Numbered from the stretch's first letter, positions 50,697 through 59,923 are shown. The stretch is DNA of 64,000 nt from Flavobacterium sp. LHD-85 (GCF_030929595.1 NZ_JAVFVR010000004.1:310001-374000); one strand, 5' to 3'. A program made the numbers and translations. The notes: generated by a model from the letters alone, not told the origin.

Positions 50697-51476
50697 ATGC
50701 CTTTAAGCAATTCAAAAGATTTAAAACTGGCAGTTCTTATCGATGCAGACAATGTGCCTTACAGCAATGTAAAAGGTATGATGGAAGAAATTGCGAAACT
50801 AGGAACTCCAACTACGAAAAGAATTTATGCCGATTGGACAAAACCGAATGCAAATGGATGGAAAGGCGTTTTACTAGAGCATGCCATCACTCCTATTCAG
50901 CAATATAGTTATACGGTTGGGAAAAATTCGTCAGATTCTGCTTTGATTATTGATGCAATGGATTTGCTTTATTCTGGAAAATTAGACGGATTCTGTATAG
51001 TTTCTAGCGATAGTGATTTTACAAGACTTGCGGTGAGACTTCGCGAATCGGGCATGAAAGTAATTGGTATTGGAGAAAAGAAAACCCCAAACTCATTTAT
51101 TGTAGCCTGCGACAGATTTATTTATATTGAAGTTTTGGATGGCGCAACTCAAAAGAAAAAGCCAAAAGCTGTAGCCGCAGATACCAAAAAACCTGCTGAA
51201 AAACCTGCTGAAAAAGCACTTCATAAAATTGACAAACAAACCATTGAACTTATTGAATCTACTATTGAAGATATTGAAGATGACGATGGTTGGGCATTTC
51301 TTGGAGATGTCGGCAATTTGATCGTGAAGAAAAAACCTGAATTTGACCCTCGAAATTATGGTTATTCTAAACTGACTCCAATGCTTAAATCGCTTACTGA
51401 TATTTTGGAAATCGATGAAAGAGAGTCAGACAAAAAAGGAATCAAGCACGTTTATGTACGTTTAAGATTCAATTAA
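50697..51476 (+). CDS. NYN (PIN-like) nuclease domain with C-terminal LOTUS/OST-HTH domain
   Basis: A 259-residue cytoplasmic protein. The NYN domain (about 10-150) has AVLIDADNVPY with the catalytic Asp pair, SSDSALIIDAMDLLY, and VSSDSDFTRLAVRLRESGMKVIGIGE, the DxD-type acidic patch of LabA/NYN nucleases. A linker rich in Lys, Pro and Ala follows (KPKAVAADTKKPAEKPAEKA). The C-terminal part (about 195-258) with DDDGWAFLGDVGNLIVKKKPEFDPRNYGYSKLTPMLKSL matches the OST-HTH/LOTUS fold, which binds RNA. Likely an RNA-processing or RNA-silencing nuclease. Bacterial members of this two-domain design are poorly characterised. Confidence 0.85.
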   Translation: MPLSNSKDLKLAVLIDADNVPYSNVKGMMEEIAKLGTPTTKRIYADWTKPNANGWKGVLLEHAITPIQQYSYTVGKNSSDSALIIDAMDLLYSGKLDGFCIVSSDSDFTRLAVRLRESGMKVIGIGEKKTPNSFIVACDRFIYIEVLDGATQKKKPKAVAADTKKPAEKPAEKALHKIDKQTIELIESTIEDIEDDDGWAFLGDVGNLIVKKKPEFDPRNYGYSKLTPMLKSLTDILEIDERESDKKGIKHVYVRLRFN

Positions 51477-51512
51477 TTATCGTATTTATTACCCATTTAA
51501 TTTTTTAAAAAC

Positions 51513-53027
51513 ATGAGAAAAAAATTCTTTATTTACGGATTCTTATTGTTTCTAATTGTTGCCGCAATTTATTATTACACAGGACGAGGTTATTTACTTG
51601 TTATTATTCTTCCGCTTTTGCTAATTGTGGGAGCTTACAACGCCTCTCAGGAAAAACATGCTATTTTAAGAAACTTTCCGGTTCTGGGTTATTTCAGATA
51701 TTTATTTGAAATGATTGCACCTGAGATTCAGCAATATTTTATTGAAAGATCTACAGACGGAAAACCTTTTTCAAGAAACCAGCGCTCTTTAGTATACCAA
51801 AGAGCGAAAAATATCGATTCTAGCACTCCATTTGGAACACAATTAAACTTAAATACAGAAAGTTACGAAGGAATAAAACATTCTATTTTTCCAGCAAAAG
51901 TAAACGAAGAATTACCTCGCGTATTAGTTGGCGGAAAAGATTGCAAGCAACCTTATTCGGCTTCTTTATTTAATGTTTCTGCAATGAGTTTTGGTTCATT
52001 GAGCGAACATGCCGTTCGTGCTATCAATATTGGAGCAAAAAAAGGAAATTTCTACCAAAATACCGGAGAAGGTGGATTAACTGAATTTCACCTCGCTGGA
52101 GGCGGAGATATTACTTGGCAGATTGGAACGGGATATTTTGGGTGCCGTGATGCAGAAGGAAATTTCAGTCCAGAAAACTTCAAAGAAAAAGCCAATCTTC
52201 CAAATGTAAAAATGATTGAAATAAAGCTTTCTCAAGGAGCAAAACCGGGTCACGGAGGTGTCCTTCCGGCTAGAAAAAATACAGAGCAAATTGCTAAAAT
52301 TAGAGGAGTTGTACCACACACTATGATTCTTTCTCCTCCTGGACATCATGCTTTTTCGGATGCCAAAGGATTAATTAATTTTGTACAACAATTGCGCGAT
52401 TTATCTAATGGAAAACCTATTGGATTCAAATTGTGTATTGGAAATACTGCCGAATTTGAAAATATCTGCCAAGAGATGATCAACGAAGATACTTACCCAG
52501 ATTTCATTACGGTTGACGGAGCTGAAGGAGGAACTGGCGCAGCTCCGCTTGAGTTTGCAGATGGCGTCGGAATGCCTTTTGAGCCTGCATTGATTTTCGT
52601 AAACAAAACTTTGGTTCGTTTAGGAATTCGCGATAAAATGCGCATTATTGGAAGCGGTAAAATCATTTCTGGTTATTCTATTTTGCATGCTATTGCTTTA
52701 GGCGCAGATATGTGTAACAGTGCGAGAGGATTTATGTTTTCTTTAGGCTGTATTCAGGCTCTACGTTGTCATAATAACGAATGTCCAACGGGAGTAGCTA
52801 CGCAAAACAAAATGCTGATGAAAGGTTTGGTCGTTACAGATAAGTCTGAAAGAGTGTACCATTTTCATAAAAATACGCTTCATGCGGCAAATGAGCTTTT
52901 GGCAGCTGCAGGAAAAACATCATTTGCAGATGTTGATATCAATATTTTTATGCGCGGCGATGAGTTTACTAACTTATCGGAACTCTATTTCCCAGATAAT
53001 CTTAAAAATGTTACTCAATTCTCATAA
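51513..53027 (+). CDS. FMN-binding glutamate-synthase-like protein, membrane-anchored
   Basis: A 504-residue protein with two N-terminal hydrophobic helices (about 5-20 and 28-43) followed by the FMN/3Fe-4S domain of glutamate synthase. The domain has ALFNVSAMSFGSLSEHAVRAI, GEGGLTEFHLAGGGDITWQIG, QGAKPGHGGVLPA and TVDGAEGGTGAAPL for FMN, and cysteines in GCIQALRCHNNECPTG for a 3Fe-4S cluster. The glutaminase domain of true GltB is absent, so it probably does not make glutamate from glutamine directly. Its physiological substrate is unknown. It starts 36 bp after the NYN gene. Confidence 0.85.
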   Translation: MRKKFFIYGFLLFLIVAAIYYYTGRGYLLVIILPLLLIVGAYNASQEKHAILRNFPVLGYFRYLFEMIAPEIQQYFIERSTDGKPFSRNQRSLVYQRAKNIDSSTPFGTQLNLNTESYEGIKHSIFPAKVNEELPRVLVGGKDCKQPYSASLFNVSAMSFGSLSEHAVRAINIGAKKGNFYQNTGEGGLTEFHLAGGGDITWQIGTGYFGCRDAEGNFSPENFKEKANLPNVKMIEIKLSQGAKPGHGGVLPARKNTEQIAKIRGVVPHTMILSPPGHHAFSDAKGLINFVQQLRDLSNGKPIGFKLCIGNTAEFENICQEMINEDTYPDFITVDGAEGGTGAAPLEFADGVGMPFEPALIFVNKTLVRLGIRDKMRIIGSGKIISGYSILHAIALGADMCNSARGFMFSLGCIQALRCHNNECPTGVATQNKMLMKGLVVTDKSERVYHFHKNTLHAANELLAAAGKTSFADVDINIFMRGDEFTNLSELYFPDNLKNVTQFS

Positions 53028-53063
53028 ACAAAAAGCCTCTTCAAAACTGAAGAGGCTTTTTGT
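53028..53063 (+). terminator. terminator after the glutamate-synthase-like gene
   Basis: Perfect 15-bp arms (ACAAAAAGCCTCTTC and complement) with a 6-base loop and a T-run, directly at the stop codon. Textbook intrinsic terminator. Confidence 0.92.
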
Positions 53064-53294
53064 TTATTTGAAATAGAGCAATCAAACAACCGAAATTCAG
53101 TCTGTAGGAATGTCTCATTGGTGTAGAATTAAATTTGAATTGTTATTACGCGTACGTTCCGTAGAAACGTTTGATTAACAATACATATATTCAATATAAA
53201 AAAACAGGTCTCCCTACATGACACTAGGCAAAACAATACCATTTTTTTTTTACCGATGAGATATTCCTAGCGGAATATTAAGAATTGTTTATGT

Positions 53295-53726
53295 CTATAA
53301 TTTTGCCGTTTCTTTGCCTGCCTTAGCAGTTCCTTCTAAGACCGCTAATTCTTCCTGATCTACTAATTCCTGTGCTAAAATAGCATTGTTATAGGCTAAG
53401 AAATAAACATCGAACTTTACTCCTTCTGCGATAAGTGATGGAGAAATTTGATCGTTCTTAATCATTTCTTTCAACAAACTAGGAAAAGATTCTTTGTAGG
53501 CTAATTTGTTTGCATCGTTTTCTTCTAAATTGGTTTCAATCCTAATTTCAATTTTATTGTCATCTAGAAAAGCTTTTGCTGTTGTGCTCGTAATTCCGCT
53601 TCCTTTTATAGAAGATGAATTGTTATAATTACTTACATGTTCTTGAATTTTCTGCTTGGTATTTTTACAGCTTGCTAAAAACAATGCAAAAGCAACAACA
53701 AATGCGATTTGGGTAATTTTTTTCAT
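53295..53726 (-). CDS. lipoprotein, paralogue of the next gene
   Basis: A 143-residue predicted lipoprotein (Cys20 in ALFLASCKNTKQK). The mature part is helical and polar: EHVSNYNNSSSIKGSGITSTTAKAFLDDNKIEIRIETNLEENDANKLAY, then SPSLIAEGVKFDVYFLAYNNAILAQELV. It shares with the gene at 53992 the sequence pattern CKNTKQK(I/L)QE, a DNKIE-type acidic turn, GVxFDVYFLA and a common overall length, so the two arose by tandem duplication. Function unknown; probably an outer-membrane lipoprotein. Confidence 0.72.
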   Translation of the reverse strand: MKKITQIAFVVAFALFLASCKNTKQKIQEHVSNYNNSSSIKGSGITSTTAKAFLDDNKIEIRIETNLEENDANKLAYKESFPSLLKEMIKNDQISPSLIAEGVKFDVYFLAYNNAILAQELVDQEELAVLEGTAKAGKETAKL

Positions 53727-53910
53727 AATTTTTTGGTTTAATAGTTATTTTTTAACTCAAACATAATTAATTTATAACATAAAACCAATACCGATTTATA
53801 AAAAAACAACTGTAATTCTTTGAATTCAAACCGATTATATCCTAAAAAAGAGAATATTTGTAAGAATAAAAACTTTCCTTTTATGCTCAACTTCTAGTCT
53901 TAAACATAAA

Positions 53911-53943
53911 AAAGTCTCTTTAAATAAATTTTAAAGAGACTTT
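53911..53943 (-). terminator. terminator between the two lipoprotein paralogues
   Basis: Perfect 14-bp arms AAAGTCTCTTTAAA and complement with a 5-base loop. It follows the 53992 gene on the minus strand. Confidence 0.85.
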
Positions 53944-53991
53944 CAATATGTAAGAATTAGAATGAATTGTATTTTCTACAAACGTAATTTA

Positions 53992-54399
53992 TTATTTCAA
54001 TAAATATTTAAGAGATTCTCCTGTTAACACTTCCTTGCCTAAAACGGTATTATCATTTGCTAGAAAATAAACATCAAATTGAACACCTTCTTCGATTAAT
54101 TGCCTTGGAATCTGATCTTTTTCAATCATCGATTTTAGCATTCTTGTAAATGCTATAGAAGTAGCAATTTTATTTTTTTCACTCTGTTCCAAATTGGTTT
54201 CAAATCGCAATTCAATTTTATCGTCATTAATATAACCTCTTGCCGTCGTAAGCGTTACATTTTCGGCTCTAAAACTTGGAGCAATACTTTTGTTGTACGT
54301 AACAACATATTCTTGAAGTTTCTGTTTGGTATTTTTACAGCTCACAAGTGTCAATACCATCATTATTGCAAAGGCAATTTGGCTTATTTTCTTTAGCAT
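53992..54399 (-). CDS. lipoprotein, paralogue of the previous gene
   Basis: A 135-residue predicted lipoprotein (Cys21 in LTLVSCKNTKQK). It matches the 53295 protein over its length: CKNTKQKLQEYVVTYNKS, DDKIELRFETNLEQSEKNK, IPRQLIEEGVQFDVYFLANDN. The two differ mainly in a C-terminal segment. The gene is 6 bp from a GH88 hydrolase gene on the same strand and so probably lies in its operon, downstream. Function unknown. Confidence 0.72.
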   Translation of the reverse strand: MLKKISQIAFAIMMVLTLVSCKNTKQKLQEYVVTYNKSIAPSFRAENVTLTTARGYINDDKIELRFETNLEQSEKNKIATSIAFTRMLKSMIEKDQIPRQLIEEGVQFDVYFLANDNTVLGKEVLTGESLKYLLK

Positions 54400-54405
54400 A
54401 ACTTT

Positions 54406-55584
54406 CTATTTTAATTTTTGAAGTCTTAATAATGCCTCAAGATAGTAATAATCTGCGTAATTTATAGAACAATCTATCTCACTGTTTGCTGGTTTATGTC
54501 CTGTTGAATGCAATAAAAATGCAGAATTAACGTCGTGACTCTGATAATGGTCTGAAAGCGAAACAATCATTTTTTTAGCTTTTGCCAAATATTCAGCTTT
54601 CAAATTCTTGTCTTTTGTATACGAACTTAATTCTAAAAGTGCCGAGGAAACAATCGCCGCTGCAGAAGCATCTCTTGGTTCGTTTGGAATATTTGGCGCA
54701 TTAAAATCCCAATACGGAATTAAATCTTCTGTGGTCAATTTATCTAAATAAACACGGGCAAGTTTATGAGCAAAATCTAAAAACTTAACGTCTTTTGTTT
54801 CTCTATACGTCATTGTAAAACCGTAAATCGCCCACGCCTGACCACGTGCCCACATACTGTCATCACTATATCCTTGCGCGGTTCTTCCTTTTATCTTTTT
54901 TCCCGTTTCGTAATCGTAAATTATGACATGATATGAAGTATTATCTGGTCTAAAATGATTTGCCATTGTAGTTTCGGCATGTTTAACCGCTATATCGTAT
55001 AAATTTTTACTTCCTCCGTTTTTTGAAGCCCAAAACAAAAGCTCCAGATTCATCATATTATCGATAATAGTATTATGCCCCCCCATTTTGTTATGAGGCC
55101 ACGATTGTATTGTTCCCACTTTCGGATTAAAAAGTGTTGCCAATGTATCGGCAGTTCTCAAGATAATTTGTTTGTATTCTGGATTTTTAGTCAATCTGTA
55201 TCCATTCGCGAAACTATTAAAAACCTGAAAACCTAAATCGTGATCTCCTGCTTTACTTGTAGATAATGGCGTTAAAAAACGACTGAATTTATCGGCTTCT
55301 TTTTCCCATTTTTTATCTTTAGTAGCTTCATACAAAAACCATAATTCTCCTGGCCAGAACCCGCTAGTCCAATCTTTGTAACCAACAAATTTCCATTCTT
55401 TGCTTCCGTTTGGGACTGTTCGCGGAGAAGTTCCATCGTTAGGAATTACTTTTAAAGTTTTTGAAGCTTGCTCTGCGCAATACTCTAACTGTTTTTTAAT
55501 ATTAAACGTTTTGTCTTTTTGAGAATAACTTTGATTTCCTAAAAGAAACAAAGCTGCAATCAGGGTAAGAAATTTTGCCTTCAT
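54406..55584 (-). CDS. unsaturated glucuronyl hydrolase, GH88 family
   Basis: A 392-residue exported hydrolase (signal peptide about 1-21) that removes 4,5-unsaturated uronic acids from the ends of oligosaccharides left by polysaccharide lyases. The (alpha/alpha)6 barrel shows family runs such as WTSGFWPGELWFLYEAT, KAGDHDLGFQVFNSF (catalytic Asp region), GGHNTIIDNMMNLELLFWA (second Asp), AQGYSDDSMWARGQAWAIYGFTMTY and NEPRDASAAAIVSSALLELS. It fits downstream of a pectate-lyase-type enzyme such as the one at 4028, although the genes are far apart. Substrate (pectin, heparin, ulvan or other) is not fixed. Confidence 0.9.
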   Translation of the reverse strand: MKAKFLTLIAALFLLGNQSYSQKDKTFNIKKQLEYCAEQASKTLKVIPNDGTSPRTVPNGSKEWKFVGYKDWTSGFWPGELWFLYEATKDKKWEKEADKFSRFLTPLSTSKAGDHDLGFQVFNSFANGYRLTKNPEYKQIILRTADTLATLFNPKVGTIQSWPHNKMGGHNTIIDNMMNLELLFWASKNGGSKNLYDIAVKHAETTMANHFRPDNTSYHVIIYDYETGKKIKGRTAQGYSDDSMWARGQAWAIYGFTMTYRETKDVKFLDFAHKLARVYLDKLTTEDLIPYWDFNAPNIPNEPRDASAAAIVSSALLELSSYTKDKNLKAEYLAKAKKMIVSLSDHYQSHDVNSAFLLHSTGHKPANSEIDCSINYADYYYLEALLRLQKLK

Positions 55585-55721
55585 GTGGTTATTTTGATAG
55601 ATAATTAATTAACTGATAAATTTATAAAATAAAGTGAAGCTATAGAGGTTTTGGATTTTTTGTTACCCAAAAATGGATTATTGATACACTATTTTTTCAT
55701 GTTTATTAATGTTTCTACTTT

Positions 55722-55760
55722 TTCCTCTTTGTCAAAGTTTTAAACTTTGACAAAGAGGAA
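55722..55760. repeat. 39-bp palindrome between divergent genes
   Basis: Perfect 19-bp arms TTCCTCTTTGTCAAAGTTT (55722-55740) and complement (55742-55760) around a single T. It is unlike the terminator hairpins because it lies between two divergent gene starts. It includes the TTTG that could serve as -33 of the following promoter, so it may be an operator; the TTTGTCAAAG word also occurs in repeats at 15.7 kb. Confidence 0.7.
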
Positions 55761-55775
55761 TTACCAATGTTTGCA

Positions 55776-55783
55776 TAAATTTG
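55776..55783 (+). promoter_or_regulatory. -7 promoter element of DUF2809-rdgB
   Basis: TAAATTTG fits TAnnTTTG, 22 bp before the TTG start. A TTG 26 bp upstream (55747-55749) lies inside the palindrome. Confidence 0.45.
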
Positions 55784-55805
55784 CTTCAACAAAACAATAC
55801 TAAAC

Positions 55806-56210
55806 TTGAACAAAACAAGAATCAACTACTCTCTAATCTTCCTAAGCATTATTCTCTTTGGAATACTTTCAAGAAAAATATCTTTTATACCTTTATGGAT
55901 TGGCGATTTTCTTTATGCGGTAATGATTTACTTTTTAGTTCGAGTCATTTTTCCATCAAAAAAGTTCTTCTTTATTATACTACTTTCTCTTTTTATTTGT
56001 TATTGCATTGAATTTTTACAGCTTTATCAAAGCGAATGGATTGTTGATCTTAGGAAAACACTTTTTGGCAGATATGTATTAGGTCAAGGATTTTTATGGT
56101 CTGATATTCTCGCTTATACGTTTGGAATTGCAATTGCTTTTATTACTGAAAAATCATTTTTAAAATACTACAATCATGAATCTCGTTTTCGCATCAAACA
56201 ACAAAAATAA
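55806..56210 (+). CDS. DUF2809-family membrane protein
   Basis: A 134-residue protein with three or four membrane helices: about 8-25, 29-48, 54-74 and 100-118. The conserved-looking segment is [24 protein letters not shown], with EFLQLYQ before it, characteristic of DUF2809. The start is a TTG at 55806 (reading MNKTRINYS), chosen because a promoter element lies just upstream and no ATG fits. The gene overlaps rdgB by 35 bp, so the two are translated from one transcript. Function unknown. Confidence 0.72.
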   Translation: MNKTRINYSLIFLSIILFGILSRKISFIPLWIGDFLYAVMIYFLVRVIFPSKKFFFIILLSLFICYCIEFLQLYQSEWIVDLRKTLFGRYVLGQGFLWSDILAYTFGIAIAFITEKSFLKYYNHESRFRIKQQK

Positions 56211-56754
56211 AATTGCAGAAATTCAAAGCATGCTTCCAGAAAGCATTAAAATTTTAAGCTTAGAAGATATTAATTGTCTAGAAGACATTCCAGAAACAGC
56301 ATATACAATAGAAGGAAATGCTATTTTAAAAGCCGATTATGTAACCGAAAAATATGGTTATGATTGTTTTGCCGATGATACAGGTCTGGAAGTAAATGCT
56401 TTAAATGGAGAACCTGGAGTCTATTCTGCTCGATATGCTGGCGAGCAAAAAAATGCCGATGATAACATGGATAAGCTTTTAGAAGCTTTAAAAAATAAAG
56501 AAAACCGCAGTGCGCAGTTCAAGACCGTTATAACTTTAAACCTTAATGGAAAACAATATTTGTTTACCGGAATTGCAAAAGGAGAAATTACTTTAACCAA
56601 AACAGGCACAAATGGTTTTGGTTATGATCCTATTTTTAAACCCGAAAATTTTACTGAAACCTTTGCAGAACTGCCTTTGGAAACAAAAAATGAAATAGGC
56701 CATCGCGGAAAAGCGGTTAAGCAACTCATTGATTTCCTGAGCACCACAAAATAA
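56176..56754 (+). CDS. rdgB: non-canonical purine NTP pyrophosphatase
   Basis: House-cleaning enzyme (192 residues) that hydrolyses ITP, dITP and XTP to the monophosphates and keeps them out of nucleic acids. The N-terminal [14 protein letters not shown] is the substrate-binding signature of the HAM1/RdgB family; [23 protein letters not shown] carries the catalytic Asp, and [11 protein letters not shown] and SHRG-like [10 protein letters not shown] complete the set. Length is normal. The start overlaps the DUF2809 gene by 35 bp. Confidence 0.95.
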   Translation: MNLVFASNNKNKIAEIQSMLPESIKILSLEDINCLEDIPETAYTIEGNAILKADYVTEKYGYDCFADDTGLEVNALNGEPGVYSARYAGEQKNADDNMDKLLEALKNKENRSAQFKTVITLNLNGKQYLFTGIAKGEITLTKTGTNGFGYDPIFKPENFTETFAELPLETKNEIGHRGKAVKQLIDFLSTTK

Positions 56755-56929
56755 TTGTTTAAAATACAACATTTTAGAAGCTAAATTTTACATTTTACGA
56801 CGTAATTTTTGGCGTGTTTCCTCATTTTCTGGAAAAATTTATTTTAATAAAACTGTAACTTTTTGATAATCAATTCTTAACAAATACATAATTCTTAAAA
56901 TTGCATTAGTTTATCTGAATAATTAACAG

Positions 56930-56937
56930 TAATTTTG
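56930..56937 (+). promoter_or_regulatory. -7 promoter element of the second DEAD-box helicase gene
   Basis: TAATTTTG fits TAnnTTTG, 20 bp before the start codon; a TTG lies 26 bp upstream (56901-56903). Confidence 0.5.
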
Positions 56938-56957
56938 CACCCTATTTTAAAACACAT

Positions 56958-58874
56958 ATGAATAAATTTGAACAATTAGGATTGAATGAATCGTTACTGA
57001 AGGCGATTTTAGATCTAGGATTTGAAAATCCGTCAGAGGTACAGGAAAAGGCGATTCCCCTATTATTGGAAAAAGACACGGATATGGTTGCGTTGGCTCA
57101 AACAGGGACAGGGAAAACGGCAGCTTTCGGTTTTCCGCTAATTCAAAAAATTGATGCCGACAACAGAAATACACAAGCATTAGTTTTATCGCCAACACGC
57201 GAGTTATGTTTACAGATTACTAACGAACTTAAAAACTACTCTAAATACGAAAAAGGTATTAATGTGGTAGCAGTTTACGGAGGAGCTAGTATAACAGAGC
57301 AAGCAAGAGAAATAAAGAGAGGTGCACAAATTATTGTGGCAACTCCAGGAAGAATGCAAGACATGATTAACAGAGGTTTAGTAAACATTAAAAACATAGA
57401 TTACTGTGTTCTTGATGAGGCTGACGAAATGTTAAACATGGGATTCTATGATGATATCGTATCTATTTTATCAGATACTCCAGACGAAAAAAGCACATGG
57501 TTGTTCTCTGCAACTATGCCGCAAGAGGTTGCTAGAATTGCAAAACAATTTATGAGCGAACCAGTTGAGATTACTGTTGGTGCTAAAAACTCAGGTTCAT
57601 CTACGGTTTCTCACGAATTTTATTTAGTAAATGCTCGTGATCGTTACGAAGCTTTAAAACGTTTAGCTGATGCTAATCCAGACATTTTCTCTGTAGTTTT
57701 CTGTCGTACAAAAAGAGACACACAAGCTATTGCTGAGAAGTTAATTGAAGATGGATATAGCGCCGCTGCGTTACACGGAGATTTATCTCAAGCACAACGT
57801 GATGGTGTAATGAAATCGTTCCGTGGAAGACAAATTCAGATGCTTGTTGCTACTGACGTTGCTGCACGTGGTATTGATGTTGATAACGTAACACACGTTG
57901 TAAACTACCAATTACCTGACGAAATCGAAACTTACAACCACCGTTCTGGTCGTACTGGTAGAGCTGGAAAATTAGGAACTTCTATTGTAATTGTTACAAA
58001 AAGCGAGTTACGTAAAATTTCTTCTATCGAAAGAATCATCAAACAAAAATTCGAAGAAAAAACTATTCCTTCTGGAATCGAAATCTGCGAAATTCAGTTA
58101 TTACACTTAGCAAATAAAATTAAAGATACTGAAGTTGATCACGAAATTGACAACTATTTACCAGCAATCAACAATGTTCTTGAAGATTTATCTAAAGAAG
58201 AGTTGATTAAGAAAATGGTTTCAGTAGAATTTAACCGTTTCATCACTTATTACAAGAAAAATAGAGATATCTCTGTAGGTGGCGGCGAAAGACGCGAAAG
58301 AGGCGATTCTGAACCAAGAGAATTCAGCAATAACGGAGCTGTTCGTTATTTTGTAAACATTGGTTCTAGAGACAACTTCGACTGGATGTCATTAAAAGAT
58401 TACTTGAAAGAAACATTAGATTTAGGTCGTGATGATATCTTTAAAGTAGATGTAAAAGAAGGTTTCTCTTTCTTTAACACTGATCCACAGCATACTGACA
58501 AAGTAATGGACGTTTTAAACAACGTACAATTAGAAGGTCGTCGTATTAATGTTGAGATTTCTAAAAATGACGGTGGCGGAAGACGTGACCACAACAACCG
58601 TGGCGGAAGACGTGATTCTGGAAGAAGAGAAGGAAACTTCGCTCCAAGACGTGAAGGCGGATTCAGAAGCGATAGAGGTTCTTCAAGAGACGGAGGTTCA
58701 CGCGAAGGCGGATCTCGTGATGGAGGTTTCAGAAGCGACAGAAACTCATCTCCAAGAAGAGAAGGCGGTTTTAGAAGCTCTGCTCCAAGAAACGAAGGCG
58801 GTTCAGATAGAGCTCCAAGACGTTCTGAAAACTTCGGAGACAGCTCAAGACCAAGAAGATCAAGAAGAGATTAA
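56958..58874 (+). CDS. DEAD-box RNA helicase with DbpA domain and RGG-rich tail
   Basis: A 638-residue RNA helicase of the DeaD/CsdA group, for ribosome biogenesis and RNA unfolding, often cold-induced. Motifs: AQTGTGKT near 47, PTREL, TPGRMQDM, canonical DEAD in VLDEADEML near 155, SATMP, and HRSGRTGRAG. A DbpA-type RNA-binding domain lies at about 450-535 (VRYFVNIGSRDNFDWMSLKDYLKE ... VEISKNDGG). The tail from about 540 is a low-complexity Arg/Gly/Ser/Asp repeat built from units such as RREGGFRS and RDGGSREGG, likely for RNA binding. The helicase at 9207 lacks this tail and has a DEFD motif instead. Confidence 0.92.
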   Translation: MNKFEQLGLNESLLKAILDLGFENPSEVQEKAIPLLLEKDTDMVALAQTGTGKTAAFGFPLIQKIDADNRNTQALVLSPTRELCLQITNELKNYSKYEKGINVVAVYGGASITEQAREIKRGAQIIVATPGRMQDMINRGLVNIKNIDYCVLDEADEMLNMGFYDDIVSILSDTPDEKSTWLFSATMPQEVARIAKQFMSEPVEITVGAKNSGSSTVSHEFYLVNARDRYEALKRLADANPDIFSVVFCRTKRDTQAIAEKLIEDGYSAAALHGDLSQAQRDGVMKSFRGRQIQMLVATDVAARGIDVDNVTHVVNYQLPDEIETYNHRSGRTGRAGKLGTSIVIVTKSELRKISSIERIIKQKFEEKTIPSGIEICEIQLLHLANKIKDTEVDHEIDNYLPAINNVLEDLSKEELIKKMVSVEFNRFITYYKKNRDISVGGGERRERGDSEPREFSNNGAVRYFVNIGSRDNFDWMSLKDYLKETLDLGRDDIFKVDVKEGFSFFNTDPQHTDKVMDVLNNVQLEGRRINVEISKNDGGGRRDHNNRGGRRDSGRREGNFAPRREGGFRSDRGSSRDGGSREGGSRDGGFRSDRNSSPRREGGFRSSAPRNEGGSDRAPRRSENFGDSSRPRRSRRD

Positions 58875-58896
58875 TAATTCAATTTCTTAAAATACA

Positions 58897-58936
58897 AAAT
58901 CCCAAATTCCAATTTTATACGGAATTTGGGATTTTT
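58897..58936 (+). terminator. terminator after the second helicase gene
   Basis: Perfect 15-bp arms AAAATCCCAAATTCC and complement with a 10-base loop, followed by TTCTT. Confidence 0.85.
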
Positions 58937-59047
58937 TCTTATATCCAATAATCTTATCAATGTCTTTGTTAATTTTCTTATAATTAAATTCCAAGACTGC
59001 GAGATATTTAATCCCTATTTACTACTTTTAGAGCTTTAAATCAGGAT

Positions 59048-59830
59048 ATGAAATATTTCGCAATTTTCTTTTTTACACTTCTCGCTAACATTGGTTTTGC
59101 GCAAGATACGCAAGATGCACAGCCAACAGTTCCACAAAGAGTTTCAGGTTACGTTATCAATGACGACAGCAAACAACCGCTTGCTGGAGTAAATATCATT
59201 AACACCAACAAAGTGCGTGGTGCAAAATCTGACGAAAAAGGATATTTTGAAATTGATGTACAAGTCAACGATACGCTACATTTTTCTATCCTAGGATTTC
59301 AATCTCTAAGAATCAGAGTTACAAATGACTGGATTAAAAATAAAGTAACTAGAATTCAGCTTACCGAAAAAGCAATTGCTTTGGAAGAGGTTGTTATCGC
59401 TCCGTTCTCTCTAACAGGATATCTTGAAATTGACTCAAAATTAATTCCAACAAAAGAGAACTATCGTTATAGCATTTCAGGTTTAACGCAAGGTTATGAA
59501 GCCGGAGAATATGCTCCAAATGCCTTTGGAAAAGTCCTCGGTTCGATTTTCAATCCCGCCGACATGCTCTATAATTTCTTCGGAAAAAACGGAAAAGAAC
59601 TCAAGAAGCTGAAGGAAATGAAAAAAGATGATACTGTACGAACACTTTTAGAATCTAAATACGATCGTGAAACCGTTGCTGTATTATTAGGAATCAGCAA
59701 GGACGAAATCCCTGAAATTATGCATCGTTGCAACTATTCAGATTCTTTCATCCAAACTGCAAACGACCTCCAGATTATGGATGCAATAAGCGCTTGTTAT
59801 GAACAATATAAAGTTTTGAAACGAAATTAA
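59048..59830 (+). CDS. carboxypeptidase-like regulatory-domain protein
   Basis: A 260-residue exported protein (signal peptide about 1-19, ends GFAQ). The first domain is the CarboxypepD_reg-like beta-sandwich found at the start of TonB-dependent receptors: RVSGYVINDDSKQPLAGVNII, GAKSDEKGYFEIDVQVNDTLHFSILGFQSLRIRV, then LEEVVIAPF. No barrel follows; the second half is helical and charged (LKKLKEMKKDDTVRTLLESKYDRETVAVLLGIS). It resembles stand-alone members common in flavobacteria whose function is unknown. It is a single gene, bracketed by terminators. Confidence 0.78.
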   Translation: MKYFAIFFFTLLANIGFAQDTQDAQPTVPQRVSGYVINDDSKQPLAGVNIINTNKVRGAKSDEKGYFEIDVQVNDTLHFSILGFQSLRIRVTNDWIKNKVTRIQLTEKAIALEEVVIAPFSLTGYLEIDSKLIPTKENYRYSISGLTQGYEAGEYAPNAFGKVLGSIFNPADMLYNFFGKNGKELKKLKEMKKDDTVRTLLESKYDRETVAVLLGISKDEIPEIMHRCNYSDSFIQTANDLQIMDAISACYEQYKVLKRN

Positions 59831-59850
59831 AACTCACAACATAAAAAATC

Positions 59851-59876
59851 AATCCTCATTTTTAAAACTGAGGATT
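59851..59876 (+). terminator. terminator after the CarboxypepD_reg-like gene
   Basis: AATCCTCA / TGAGGATT arms with a 10-base loop and a long T-run. Confidence 0.85.
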
Positions 59877-59923
59877 TTTTTTTGTTTTAGATATAACTAT
59901 TAACTACCAAAACCATAAAAAAA

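Noticed and set aside
55722..55760. The 39-bp palindrome as a terminator
   Set aside because: It sits between two divergent gene starts where no gene ends.
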